NCBI GenBank assembly: GCA_035933635.1
Contig: DASYYY010000021.1
Coordinates: forward strand, 186,001-250,000
DNA: 64,000 nucleotides
Source: JAKIVR01 sp035933635
GTDB taxonomy: Archaea; Thermoplasmatota; Thermoplasmata; Lutacidiplasmatales; UBA184
Direction: 5' to 3'
Shown: piece after piece, positions 43,800 through 52,891 of the stretch
How positions within the stretch are numbered: the first letter of the stretch is position 1
Layout: each line of letters opens with the position of its first letter
Translations under genes and position numbers: made by a program
Notes under the pieces: generated by a model
Told to the model about the DNA's origin: nothing
The model's database searches: none
What the model saw: only the letters and a program-made list of their open reading frames with translations

Positions 43800-45206
43800 A
43801 TGCCGCCGCACGAATTCTGTGGCGTTGTGGGGGTCTCCCTGCCCGGCCACGGCGCCGCCCCCTACCTGTATCGAGGTCTCCGCGCGCTGCAACACCGCGG
43901 TCAGGAATCGGCGGGCATCGCGACGAGCTCGCACGGCAAGTTGTACACCCGCAAGGGCATGGGACTCGTCCACGAGGTCTTCACCGCCGAGGCGCTCGAG
44001 AGCCTGCGCGGGTCGATCGGCATCGGCCATGTGCGCTACTCGACGACGGGGACCTCCGACCTCGAGAACGCCCAGCCCCTCGCGCTGAAGCTCCGCGAGG
44101 AGGACGCCGCGCTCGCTCACAACGGCGACCTGGTGAACTTCGAGCGGGTCCGCCGCCGACTGCAGGCCCAGGGCGTCGAGTTCCTGGGCAGCGCCGACTC
44201 CGAGACGATGGCCCAGATGATCAGCGTCGAGTACGCCCGCACCCGCGACCTCGACGCGGCGATCCGACGCGCCCGTCAGGAGCTCATCGGCGGTTACGCG
44301 GTCGTCATGGTCGTCGGCAACCGCATGATCGCCTTCCGCGACCCGCTCGGCATCCGTCCGCTCGTGCTCGGCCAGCTCGACGGGGGCCACTGCGTCGCCA
44401 GCGAGAGCGTCGCCGTCGAGCTGATGGGCGGCAAGCTCCTCCGCGAGGTCCAGCCCGGCGAGGTCCTCACCATCGACCGCACCGGCGAGGTCCACTCCGC
44501 CGCCGGCAGCACCAACGGCGAGACCGCCCACTGCATGTTCGAGTGGGTCTATTTCTCGCGACCGGACTCGGTGGTCGACGGCCAATCGATCTACGCGGCG
44601 CGGACTCGGATCGGCGAGCGCCTCGCGCAGGAAGCGCCCGTCGAGGCCGACATCGTCATCCCGGTACCGGATTCCTCGCGCCCCCAGGCGCTCGGGTTCT
44701 CCTCGGCGTCGGGGATCCCCTACGCCGAGGGACTGATCAAGAACCGGTTCGTCGAACGCACCTTCATCCTGCCCGACCAGAAGCGGCGCGAGGAGGAGGT
44801 CCGCGTCAAACTCCACCCCGTCCCGGGGATCATCAAGGGGCGCCGGGTCGTCCTCATCGACGACTCCATCGTCCGGGGGACCACCCTCCGCGAGATCGTC
44901 GCGATGGTCCGGTCCGCCGGTGCGACGAAGGTGGACGTGCGGATCGGCTGCCCGCCCATCGTGGCGCCCTGCTACTTCGGGGTCGACATGAAGGAACGGC
45001 GCGAGCTCGTCGCGGCCGGACGCACCGCCGAGGAGGTCGCCAAGGTCGTGGGGGCCGACTCCGTCCACTACCTGTCCATCCCCGGCCTCGTCGAGGGGCT
45101 GCAAATGAAGGCCGACCGACTCTGCCTCGGTTGCCTGACGGGTCGCTACCCGGTCGATGTCCCCGAGGAGCGCCAGCGCTTCCAGAAGTCCCTCGAGGAG
45201 TTCTAG
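43800..45206 (+). CDS. purF: Amidophosphoribosyltransferase
   Basis: A 468-residue enzyme catalysing the first committed step of purine synthesis (PRPP plus glutamine to phosphoribosylamine). The catalytic Cys is C7 in CGVVGVSL, after a short N-terminal segment that may be a processed propeptide. The glutaminase motifs (RGLRALQHRGQESAG, VRYSTTG, AHNGDLVN) are present, and the PRPP site is VVLIDDSIVRGTT. Cysteines in HCMFEW, APCYFG and CLGC match the four ligands of the [4Fe-4S] class. A palindrome overlies its promoter. No other purine gene is adjacent. Confidence 0.95.
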   Translation: MPPHEFCGVVGVSLPGHGAAPYLYRGLRALQHRGQESAGIATSSHGKLYTRKGMGLVHEVFTAEALESLRGSIGIGHVRYSTTGTSDLENAQPLALKLREEDAALAHNGDLVNFERVRRRLQAQGVEFLGSADSETMAQMISVEYARTRDLDAAIRRARQELIGGYAVVMVVGNRMIAFRDPLGIRPLVLGQLDGGHCVASESVAVELMGGKLLREVQPGEVLTIDRTGEVHSAAGSTNGETAHCMFEWVYFSRPDSVVDGQSIYAARTRIGERLAQEAPVEADIVIPVPDSSRPQALGFSSASGIPYAEGLIKNRFVERTFILPDQKRREEEVRVKLHPVPGIIKGRRVVLIDDSIVRGTTLREIVAMVRSAGATKVDVRIGCPPIVAPCYFGVDMKERRELVAAGRTAEEVAKVVGADSVHYLSIPGLVEGLQMKADRLCLGCLTGRYPVDVPEERQRFQKSLEEF

Positions 45207-45210
45207 CGCC

Positions 45211-46119
45211 GTGGGTCGAGCGATCCTCCTGCGCCGCGGAGGAGAGCTGCGCTGGGTCGATGCATCGGGGACGGTCGGACCGAGCATCACGCTGGGCCGG
45301 AGCGCTGAAGAGTCCGCTCGCGTCAGCTCCGACCCGGACGCCCACCTCCCCCGACCGGTCCTCGAACGGATCCGGGAGCTCCGTCCTCCCGGCCCCGCCA
45401 GCGCTGGCGAACCCTGGTTGCGCGGAGCGCTCGGTGACGCCGCCCAGGTCGATCCTCCGACGGCGGAGGAGCGGCGGCGAGGACGGCTCGCGGTCTGGGG
45501 TCGGGCCGGTCGTCCCGACCGCGAGTTCTATCTCGCCCTCGCCCGCGAGCGCATCGGTCGGACCCTGGCCACCCCCCAGGAGACCGCGATCGCGCTCGCC
45601 CGCGAGGAGGAGCGCCTCGAGCGGGTACTCGGCCGGGAGTCGAACGCGTCCTCCCAGTTCCTGACGCCCGGCAAGGGTCCGCTCGAAGAGTATCGCCGGA
45701 AGTGGGATCCCATGCAGCAGACCCTCAGCGCGCACCATCGCGACCTGCTCGCGCTGTTGGAATCGGCCGCGCGCAAGGCTGCGCCCAACCTGGCCGGCAC
45801 CGTCGGTGCGCGCGCGGCGGGCCGTCTCCTGGCCCGCGCCGGGAGCCTGGGCGAGCTCGCGCGGATGAGCTCCTCGCGACTCCAGCTGCTCGGCGCTCGC
45901 CGCCGCCCCGGTCCGGGGCGTACCCCGAGATTCGGGGTGCTGTTCCGGGCGGCACGGATGGAGGAGGTACCGCCGGCCCGGCAGGGGGCGTACGCCCGCA
46001 GCCTTGCCGCGCTCGCCTCCGTCGCCGTCCGCATCGATGCCGCCGGGGGCCGGGACCGGTCGGGCGAACTCGTCGCTCGTCGGGATCGGCGAGTGAACGA
46101 GCTCAGGCGGCGTGCGTGA
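45211..46119 (+). CDS. C/D box RNP core protein Nop5 (Nop56/58)
   Basis: A 302-residue protein starting at GTG, 4 nt after the purF stop. The Nop domain is recognisable by APNLAGTVGARAAGRLLARAG and SSSRLQLLGARR, the place of the usual PAStIQvLGAEKALF motif, here somewhat diverged. The N-terminal domain and coiled coil are shorter or weaker than in typical Nop5. It holds the box C/D sRNA complex with L7Ae and fibrillarin for 2'-O-methylation of rRNA. Its stop overlaps the fibrillarin gene start by 4 nt (GTGA). Confidence 0.88.
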   Translation: MGRAILLRRGGELRWVDASGTVGPSITLGRSAEESARVSSDPDAHLPRPVLERIRELRPPGPASAGEPWLRGALGDAAQVDPPTAEERRRGRLAVWGRAGRPDREFYLALARERIGRTLATPQETAIALAREEERLERVLGRESNASSQFLTPGKGPLEEYRRKWDPMQQTLSAHHRDLLALLESAARKAAPNLAGTVGARAAGRLLARAGSLGELARMSSSRLQLLGARRRPGPGRTPRFGVLFRAARMEEVPPARQGAYARSLAALASVAVRIDAAGGRDRSGELVARRDRRVNELRRRA

Positions 46120-46916
46120 AGCGGGTCGGTTTCGACCTGGTGGATCCGACCACCCCTCGGCTCCTACGCCGGAGGCTCGCGGAGCGGGACGCCTACTGGA
46201 CCGCTTCGGCGGCCGCGGACGCACCGGTGTACGGCGAGCGGGTGCTGCACCGCGGTCGCGAGATCTACCGATCGTTCGAGCCCGGTCGATCCAAGTTGGC
46301 CGCCGCGATCGCGAAGGGCTGGAAGGGACCGTTCCCGGGCCCGGGAGAATTCTGGCTGTACCTCGGCGCGGCCGGAGGCACGACCGCCTCCCACGTGGCG
46401 GACCTCGTCGGGCCGGGGGGTGGCGTCTTCGCCATCGAGAAGAGCGTCCGACCGTTCGTCCGGCTCCTGCGCGTCGCCGAGCGGTACCCGAACCTGTATC
46501 CGGTGCTGGGCGATGTACGACGTTGGGAGGAGTACGATGGCTTGGTCGCTCCCGTCGATGGGCTCTACGCCGACCTCGCCGCGCCGGACCAGGTCCGTCT
46601 GGTGGAGGAGAACGCCCGAGCGTTCCTTCGGCCAAGAGGACGACTCCTGCTCGCGCTGAAGACGGCGAGCATGGGCCGGGAGCGCTCCCCGGAGGAACAT
46701 CGCCTCGAGGCGTTCGGCCGCCTCGGTCGCTCCTTCGAGCTGCGCGCGGGGGTCAACCTCGAGCCGTTCCATAAGCGACACTACTTCGTCGGAGGGCAAC
46801 TTCGACCGTCGGGGGGTCTTGGCGCGGAACCGGCACGTGACCGGAACCTCTTCCGGTCCCCCCGCCGCGAACGACGGGTCGGTCCGCGGGTTCGGGCGAC
46901 CCGCGCCACCCGTTAG
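46116..46916 (+). CDS. flpA: Fibrillarin-like rRNA 2'-O-methyltransferase
   Basis: A 266-residue SAM-dependent methyltransferase starting at GTG. Fibrillarin motifs include the SAM loop LYLGAAGGTTASHVADLVG, VFAIEKSVRPFVRLLRVA, an Asp-containing VDGLYADLAAPDQ and LLLALKTASM, with the C-terminal PFHKRHYFVGG. It is the catalytic part of the C/D box RNP. A ~30-residue Arg-rich tail extends past the usual end. It converges on the DRG GTPase gene, sharing 4 nt. Confidence 0.92.
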   Translation: MKRVGFDLVDPTTPRLLRRRLAERDAYWTASAAADAPVYGERVLHRGREIYRSFEPGRSKLAAAIAKGWKGPFPGPGEFWLYLGAAGGTTASHVADLVGPGGGVFAIEKSVRPFVRLLRVAERYPNLYPVLGDVRRWEEYDGLVAPVDGLYADLAAPDQVRLVEENARAFLRPRGRLLLALKTASMGRERSPEEHRLEAFGRLGRSFELRAGVNLEPFHKRHYFVGGQLRPSGGLGAEPARDRNLFRSPRRERRVGPRVRATRATR

Positions 46917-48034
46917 ATGCCGGTCCGCGTCCCGCGGTTCACGACGATCGAGACGATGTCCTCGTCGGCGAGCGGATGATCTCGGCCCACCGTCTGGCCG
47001 GGGAACCGCGCGCTCTTGCCCCAGATCACCGCGGACTTGAACTGCACGCCGAGGTCGGTCGGTAAGCGGCGCAGCAGGTCCTCGACCCGGTCGCCCTTGC
47101 GCAGGATCACCGGCTCGTCCATGTCCGCTTCCCGCCCGGGGGGCTTGACGTAGATCCGGATGAACGCGAGGGCGCGAGCGATGGCCGCCACGAGCTCGGG
47201 CATCCCCTGGCGCGCGCGGGCGGAGATGAAGACCGGGACGTAGGGCCTCAGTTTCTGACGCATCTTTTCCTCGCCCCCACCGGCCAGGAGGTCGGACTTG
47301 TTGACGGCGAGGATGGCTCGGAGGTAGACCCGGTTCCCCGCGAGCGCGTCGATGAGCTGGTCGGCGGTGGCATCCTCGCGGAATACGATCGAGGCGTTGT
47401 GGAGGCCGAACTCCCGGACGATCTGCGCGGCGCCGCCATCGACCAGGTGGGTAAGCTTGACCGTGCTCGTGACGGTGAGGCCGCCGCGGTCGGCGGGGGT
47501 GATCACGATGCGGGGCGGTCGTGAATTGATCCGTATCCCGGAATTCTCGAGCTCGTTGACGAGCCCCTGGAAGTCGGTGTGCTCGGGGTCGACCAGGAAC
47601 AAGATCAGGTCCAGGGAGCGGACGACGCTGAGCACCTCACGGCCGCGACCCCGCCCCTTCGCAGCGCCGGGTACCAGACCGGGCATATCGAGGATCTGGA
47701 TTGCGGCCCCCCCGTAGTGGAGCATACCGGGGATGATCGTGAGCGTCGTGAAGTCGTAGGCTCCGATCTCGCTGGCTGCCCCGGTGATCGCGTTGAGCAG
47801 GGTGGACTTGCCGGTGGAGGGGTAGCCGACCAGACCGACGGTGGCGTGGCCGCTCTTGCGGACCCCGTAGCTGACCCCGCCTCCGCCCTTGGCGCGCGCG
47901 CGCTTCTCGCGCTCGATCCGGAGCACGGCGAGCTTGGCCCGAAGCTTGCCGATGTGCAGGGAGGTGGCCTTGTTGTACTGAGTATTGCGGATCTCCTCCT
48001 CGACCTCGGTGATCTGCTCTTCGAGGGAGGCCAT
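46913..48034 (-). CDS. DRG-family (OBG) GTPase with TGS domain
   Basis: A 373-residue developmentally regulated GTP-binding protein homolog. An N-terminal coiled-coil helix (LEEQITEVEEEIRNTQYNK) and basic region precede G1 GYPSTGKS (70-77), G3 DMPGLVPGA, G4 NKSD and a C-terminal TGS domain (about 290-373). The Gly-rich GGGGVSYGVRKSG segment just before the G domain is typical. DRG proteins act on ribosomes or RNA. A TATA-like element on the minus strand near 48070-48078 lies about 40 nt before the ATG. Confidence 0.92.
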   Translation of the reverse strand: MASLEEQITEVEEEIRNTQYNKATSLHIGKLRAKLAVLRIEREKRARAKGGGGVSYGVRKSGHATVGLVGYPSTGKSTLLNAITGAASEIGAYDFTTLTIIPGMLHYGGAAIQILDMPGLVPGAAKGRGRGREVLSVVRSLDLILFLVDPEHTDFQGLVNELENSGIRINSRPPRIVITPADRGGLTVTSTVKLTHLVDGGAAQIVREFGLHNASIVFREDATADQLIDALAGNRVYLRAILAVNKSDLLAGGGEEKMRQKLRPYVPVFISARARQGMPELVAAIARALAFIRIYVKPPGREADMDEPVILRKGDRVEDLLRRLPTDLGVQFKSAVIWGKSARFPGQTVGRDHPLADEDIVSIVVNRGTRTGI

Positions 48035-48164
48035 GGACAGTACCCGAGTGCCGGCGTGGGCCCGGCGCGCAATAAGAGACTGACGCCGCCCGGACCGATA
48101 CAGCGGCGTTCAACATTCGGCGGCGCGGCAACGACCAACCCCCTGCAGTCCACCTGCTCGGAGC

Positions 48165-50516
48165 GTGGGCCGGTGCGTCGAGACCGAATCGAGTTCCCGC
48201 GGCCGGCTCGATCGGGTCTGGGGGTTCCAGCCGCGTCCGCGGGCCGCGTCGGTCGAGGAGGAGCGGCGATTCCACGTCCAACTCCGGGTCGCCCTTCGGA
48301 TCGCCGCGGGACTCCGCAGTCCGGTCACGCTGCGGTGGTTCTCGGGTCTCGCGGGGGGGATCGAATTCGAATCGACCGATCCGTCCAGCGGCTCGTGGTT
48401 TCGTCATGCGCTCGCGCCGTGCTACGAATTCGGTCAGTGGCGACCCCTCGCGCGCTCCCGCGTCGGGGTCGCGAGCCGGATCCGCCGCCGGGCACGACTC
48501 GTATCCTCCCTCGAACTGCCCTTGCCCTTCGGCCCCGAACGCCCCCCCTGGTCCGATGCCGCTCTCCGTGGCCTGGCGAGCGCTCCCGACGGCGTCTGTG
48601 TGAGTTTCGAGGCCTGGCCCGGCCCGCTCGATCCCGTCCTCTCGGCCGGGCCGCACCGATCCCTCGAACCTCGGCTCCCGAGCGCGCTCGACCGGTTCTC
48701 GCCTGCCCCCGCCTCGGAGCGGGCCGTGCGCGACCGGGCCGAAGAGCGGCGCGTCGCGATCCCGTGGGCCGTCTCGGTGGGCCTCGCCGCCCGGCCGGAC
48801 TTGGCCGAGGATCAACTCGAGCGCGCGGCGGGCGTGATCTGCGCCGCGAGCCGATTGGACGGCGGGAACGGTCTGAGGTTTCCGCGCCCCTACTTCGGAC
48901 AGGCCGGACGACCCACCTGGGTCCGATTCGCCGAGCCCGAGGTGGCGGGGCTCTTTCCCTCACCCTGGCTGCAGTGTGCGGGCGTTCCCCCGGATCTCGA
49001 GTCGGTACCCGGGATCGCACTGGGCCGCTCGCAGCGCGGCGGGTCCGTCCGGCTGCCGGTCCCGCGGGAGGAGGGTCGCCACATGCTCATCCTTGGAGAA
49101 ACCGGTATGGGCAAGAGCACCCTACTCATCCGGCTCCTTCGAAGCGCCGCCGCCGGCGGAGGAGTCGTGCTCCTCGACCCGATCGGCGATACCGGCCGGC
49201 GATTCCTGGAACTGCTGGATCCGGCGATGGCACGTCGGGCTACATGGGTCTCCCCCACCGAGTGCCCCGTCTCGATCAACGCACTGCGTGCCAGCTCCGG
49301 TGCCGCCCCGGCACCGAACGTCTCCCACGACCGGAGCCTTCACGAGCTCGTCACCGCGATCCGGCGCGTCCGCTTTCAGAAGTTCACCGAGGGCGGCTTC
49401 TGGGGACCCCGGATCGAAGAGGTGCTTGGCCGCGCGGTCCGCGTCGCAGCAGCCCTCCCCGAGGGAACGCTGGCAGATGCCCACGCGCTGCTGTGCGACG
49501 ACGGGCCGATCCCCGACCGTGTTCCGGAGGCTGCGGTCGGGGAGTTGCACGCTCTTCGCACGTTCGTCCGCGAGCATCCGGAAGAGGTCGGCGGCAGCCG
49601 GCGCGTGCTCGGGGAGATCGCGCGGAACGAGGTGCTCGCCCGGATGTTGTGCGACCCTCGAGCGACTTTCGACCTACGGAGAATCGGCGATCCGGGGGCG
49701 ATCACGGTCGTGACCGCGGACGCGCCGGCCGTGGGCGAGGCGACCGCCCGCTACTTCCTTGCCACGTACCTGGCACTGCTGTGGGCCGAGCTGCTCTCGA
49801 GGACCATCCCGACCAAGGTCTTCCTGGGTCTGGAGGAGGCGCAGTGGTACGTCCACGAGGGATTGATCGAGCTCCTGCGCCTCGGACGGCGCGGCAACAT
49901 CCACGTGTGGACGGCGACCCACTCCCTGCGCTCGCTTCCCGAAGGTCTCCGAGACGCCCTCCTGACCAACGCGGCGGACCTCATCATCTTCCGAGGCGAT
50001 CCCGAGGAGGCGCGGGAGTTCGCGCGTTGGAGCCCCGAACTCTCGGTCGGGCGCCTGATGGCACTCTCGCGCGGCCAGGCGCTGGCGATGATCGGCAAGG
50101 CCGCACAGCTCGAGTGGTTCCACGCCGAGCCTCCACCGAGGACTGCTCCGGGCGTCGACATTCGGGACGAGGTGCGCCGGGCCTCCTTGTCCCGCTGGCC
50201 CCCGCGCGCCGCGCCGAAACCGGACCCCGGGCAGACCGAGGAGAGCCGGACCGAGGTTGAGGTTCCATCGGGATTGGAGCGGTCACCCTCCGAGGAGGGC
50301 GCCGTCACCTACCTGCGCGAGCTCGGCTCCAGTGGGGAGGGCGCCCCTCGTTGGGTCACTCTCGCAGAGATCGCCGCACGCTCCGGCTGCACGCCCGCCG
50401 ACCTACGTCGGCTCGGTGCACGACTCAAGCGACAGGGTGTGCTGTTGCGCAGTGAACACGGCGCCGCCGGACGGCGATGGCTGCTCGACCTCGCACGACT
50501 CGCCCGAGGTACGTGA
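48165..50516 (+). CDS. VirD4/TraG/HerA-like ATPase with C-terminal winged helix
   Basis: A 783-residue protein, probably starting at GTG 48165. The first ~290 residues are not recognised. An additional-strand catalytic E-type ATPase follows: Walker A GETGMGKS (311-318), then LLDPIGDTGRRFLELL and SINALRA; later KVFLGLEEAQWYV carries the Walker B and catalytic Glu, and HVWTATHSLRSLP is a sensor-like motif. This matches conjugative coupling and HerA-like pumps. The last ~75 residues look like a winged helix (TLAEIAARSGCTPADLRRL). No relaxase, pilin or NurA gene is nearby, so the role (DNA translocation, repair or mobile-element remnant) is open. Confidence 0.8.
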   Translation: MGRCVETESSSRGRLDRVWGFQPRPRAASVEEERRFHVQLRVALRIAAGLRSPVTLRWFSGLAGGIEFESTDPSSGSWFRHALAPCYEFGQWRPLARSRVGVASRIRRRARLVSSLELPLPFGPERPPWSDAALRGLASAPDGVCVSFEAWPGPLDPVLSAGPHRSLEPRLPSALDRFSPAPASERAVRDRAEERRVAIPWAVSVGLAARPDLAEDQLERAAGVICAASRLDGGNGLRFPRPYFGQAGRPTWVRFAEPEVAGLFPSPWLQCAGVPPDLESVPGIALGRSQRGGSVRLPVPREEGRHMLILGETGMGKSTLLIRLLRSAAAGGGVVLLDPIGDTGRRFLELLDPAMARRATWVSPTECPVSINALRASSGAAPAPNVSHDRSLHELVTAIRRVRFQKFTEGGFWGPRIEEVLGRAVRVAAALPEGTLADAHALLCDDGPIPDRVPEAAVGELHALRTFVREHPEEVGGSRRVLGEIARNEVLARMLCDPRATFDLRRIGDPGAITVVTADAPAVGEATARYFLATYLALLWAELLSRTIPTKVFLGLEEAQWYVHEGLIELLRLGRRGNIHVWTATHSLRSLPEGLRDALLTNAADLIIFRGDPEEAREFARWSPELSVGRLMALSRGQALAMIGKAAQLEWFHAEPPPRTAPGVDIRDEVRRASLSRWPPRAAPKPDPGQTEESRTEVEVPSGLERSPSEEGAVTYLRELGSSGEGAPRWVTLAEIAARSGCTPADLRRLGARLKRQGVLLRSEHGAAGRRWLLDLARLARGT

Positions 50517-50676
50517 GCCCCGAGTTATACGACGCATCTCGAGGTGGCCCCGGGATGGTGGGAGGCGAGCCCACCGTCGGTGAGCGTCGGTTGTCGAGTG
50601 CCTTCGACCGGGAAGGAAACGCACCCGGCCCGGTGGCCCAAACCGACTTTAGGGAAGGGCGTGCTCCTACTAGCAC

Positions 50677-51459
50677 ATGGTCGGATCGCCGGCAAGCGAG
50701 CAGGCGCTCGCGACCGGCACTGGACGCGAGCGTTGCGCCACGGGGATCGAAGCGCTCGACAACATCCTCGAAGGCGGCATACCGCGCGGGAACACCGTCC
50801 TCGTCGCCGGAAGCGTAGGGACCGGCAAGACCACGCTCACGCTCGAGTTTCTGATCCACGGGGCCGAGCGCGGCGAGCGCTCGTTGTTCCTGTCGGTCAC
50901 CGAATCGACTTCGAAGTTGATCGAGAACATGCGATCCTTCGACTTCTTCCGGCCCGAGCTGATGACCTCGGGCAACCTCCTTCTCGTGGACGTTCCCGTG
51001 CTCTACGAGAAGTTGGGGCTGGACCACGAGGAGATCACTCCGGACGAGATCGCGCTCTTCCTCCGGACGATCGACTCGTTCCTGACGGAGTCGAAGGCCC
51101 AGCGCGTCGTGCTCGACTCCCTGACGAGCTTCGCCTACCGGATCCAGCGCGAGGAACGGGTCCGGGATTTCATGCTGAGACTGTCGGAGATCCTCTCCCA
51201 CCATGAGTGCACGAGCTTGCTGGTGTCCGAGATCGGGCCGCTGCCGGGGAGGTACTCTCTTCGGGGTGTCGAAGAGGCGATCGTCGACGGATTGATCCTC
51301 TTGGGCAACGCACGGCGTCACGGCGACATCCTGCGGGTGCTCCAGGTGATCAAGATGCGGGGCACCTCCCATTCGAGGGCACAGTACGTCGTGGAAATGA
51401 CGCCCATCGGGCTGCTCCTCGCGCCCCACCTCAAAGGCGGCGTGACCGAGGAGGGCTAG
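50677..51459 (+). CDS. KaiC-like RecA-family ATPase with intact active site
   Basis: A 260-residue single KaiC domain: GIEALDNILEGGIPRGN at the N-terminus, Walker A GSVGTGKTT (45-53), catalytic Glu in SVTES (E76), and Walker B RVVLDSLTS. It opens a run of three KaiC-like genes, the next starting 3 nt later. Archaeal single-domain KaiC proteins act in signalling and, as FlaH/ArlH, in archaellum assembly; no archaellin or other arl gene is seen here. Confidence 0.85.
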   Translation: MVGSPASEQALATGTGRERCATGIEALDNILEGGIPRGNTVLVAGSVGTGKTTLTLEFLIHGAERGERSLFLSVTESTSKLIENMRSFDFFRPELMTSGNLLLVDVPVLYEKLGLDHEEITPDEIALFLRTIDSFLTESKAQRVVLDSLTSFAYRIQREERVRDFMLRLSEILSHHECTSLLVSEIGPLPGRYSLRGVEEAIVDGLILLGNARRHGDILRVLQVIKMRGTSHSRAQYVVEMTPIGLLLAPHLKGGVTEEG

Positions 51460-51462
51460 CGC

Positions 51463-52056
51463 GTGGTCACCGAGTCCGACCTCGGCGAGAAGCTCCGGGG
51501 GTTGAGCTCCGGCAGCGCCGTCGCCCTCAAGCTCGACCCCCAGGCCTACGCCGACAACTACCTGCTCGCGATCAACGCCATCGTCCACGACGTGGGCATC
51601 GAGTCCAACGCCCACACGATCTACGTTTCGGTGACCAACCCGGCGGCGCTCGTCTGGACCATCGCCCAGGCGTTGGACGTGCCGCAGGACCGACTGAGCT
51701 TCGTCGACGCGATCAGCCACATCATGATGGACTTCCGCAGCCCGCTCCCGAACGCTTCGTACATCGAGAGTCCGCGGATGCTCGAGAACATCATGCTCCG
51801 CGTCGAGTACCTGCTGCGGCGGCACCCGAGCGGGCGGTGCATCGTCATCATCGACTCGGTCAACTCGCTCGCCATCCACAACCCTCCATCGCTGCTGAGC
51901 GAGTTCTTCCACATCCTGATCAACAATCTCAAGGCCCGCCAGGTCCTCACCGTCCTCCTCGCCCTCAACGACGAGTCGGCCACCTTCGTCGACCAGATCC
52001 TGCAGCTCGTCGTGGACGAGACCATCGAGATCCGAGCCGACGGCGGCGCCCGATGA
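51463..52056 (+). CDS. KaiC-like protein lacking the P-loop
   Basis: A 197-residue protein beginning at GTG. The Walker B-like IVIIDSVNSLA and the surrounding alpha-beta order resemble a KaiC/RecA core, but the region that would hold Walker A (AVALKLDPQAYADNYLLAI) has no GxxxxGKT. The fold may survive as a non-catalytic partner or ligand sensor. It is encoded 3 nt after the active KaiC gene and overlaps the third by 4 nt (ATGA), so all three are likely made together. Confidence 0.7.
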   Translation: MVTESDLGEKLRGLSSGSAVALKLDPQAYADNYLLAINAIVHDVGIESNAHTIYVSVTNPAALVWTIAQALDVPQDRLSFVDAISHIMMDFRSPLPNASYIESPRMLENIMLRVEYLLRRHPSGRCIVIIDSVNSLAIHNPPSLLSEFFHILINNLKARQVLTVLLALNDESATFVDQILQLVVDETIEIRADGGAR

Positions 52057-52802
52057 AGGACGGGGCCCCGCCGATCTTCGGCATTCCGGAGATCGACCAC
52101 TCGGTCCAAGCGGTGCTGCCGCCCGGTTGGTTGGGCCTGATCGAAGGCGGACCGGGGGCGGGCACCCACCTGCTCGCCAAGCAGGCGGCCCACGTCGCCG
52201 CCGGCGCCATGCCGGTGCTCTACTACGCGACCCACGAATCGGCGACCGAGGTCGCCCGTGTGTTCGACGAGTTCGGCTGGGACGCCGCGGAGATCAAGAT
52301 CGCCGACCTCGACAGCGAGTTCTTCGCCGCCGGGCGTCAGCGCGACAACGCCGTCTACCGCACCCGGGCGCGCGGCCTGTCGCTCGCCGAGGCGATGAGC
52401 ACGCAGGCGATGGCGCCCCTCGCTCCACCGCCGGCGCCGGTCGGACGGCTCATCGCGGACATCGCCACGCTCGACTCGCCGTTCCGCTACATCGTCGACT
52501 CCTACGACCTCCTGCTGGAGATGCTCACGGGGCCGGAGGCGACGACGGTCGCCCGGCAGCTGCGCCACCGCGCCTACGAGACGGGTGCGGGGGCGCTGCT
52601 CGTGTTCCGGCGCGAGGTGGCCGAACCGCGCACGCTCGCCCTGCTGGAAGTGATCGCCGACTTCATCGTGCGGATGGAGCTGGTGCGCGACGGCGACGTG
52701 TTCTTCCCCAGCCTCGCGATCGAGAAGGTGCGCAACCATCCGGAGCTCACCCGCGTCCTCCGGGGCACCGTGACCCCCAAGGGCATCGAGGCCCACCGCT
52801 AG
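52053..52802 (+). CDS. KaiC-like protein with degenerate Walker A
   Basis: A 249-residue protein that keeps the KaiC N-terminal layout (GIPEIDHSVQAVLPPGWLGLIEGG). The loop reads GGPGAGTH, where Lys and Thr of GKT are replaced by Thr and His, so ATP hydrolysis is unlikely. A Walker B-like FRYIVDSYDLLLEML remains. It is third in the KaiC-like run, its start overlapping the second gene. It may form a mixed ring or regulate the first protein; this is inference. Confidence 0.75.
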   Translation: MKDGAPPIFGIPEIDHSVQAVLPPGWLGLIEGGPGAGTHLLAKQAAHVAAGAMPVLYYATHESATEVARVFDEFGWDAAEIKIADLDSEFFAAGRQRDNAVYRTRARGLSLAEAMSTQAMAPLAPPPAPVGRLIADIATLDSPFRYIVDSYDLLLEMLTGPEATTVARQLRHRAYETGAGALLVFRREVAEPRTLALLEVIADFIVRMELVRDGDVFFPSLAIEKVRNHPELTRVLRGTVTPKGIEAHR

Positions 52803-52891
52803 GGCGGCGGTGCGCTGCGGCCACCGAGCGGCGCTCCCGTAACCGATACGTTAACTACGCCGCCCCTCCTCATTTCGCCGAGGAGCGTACT

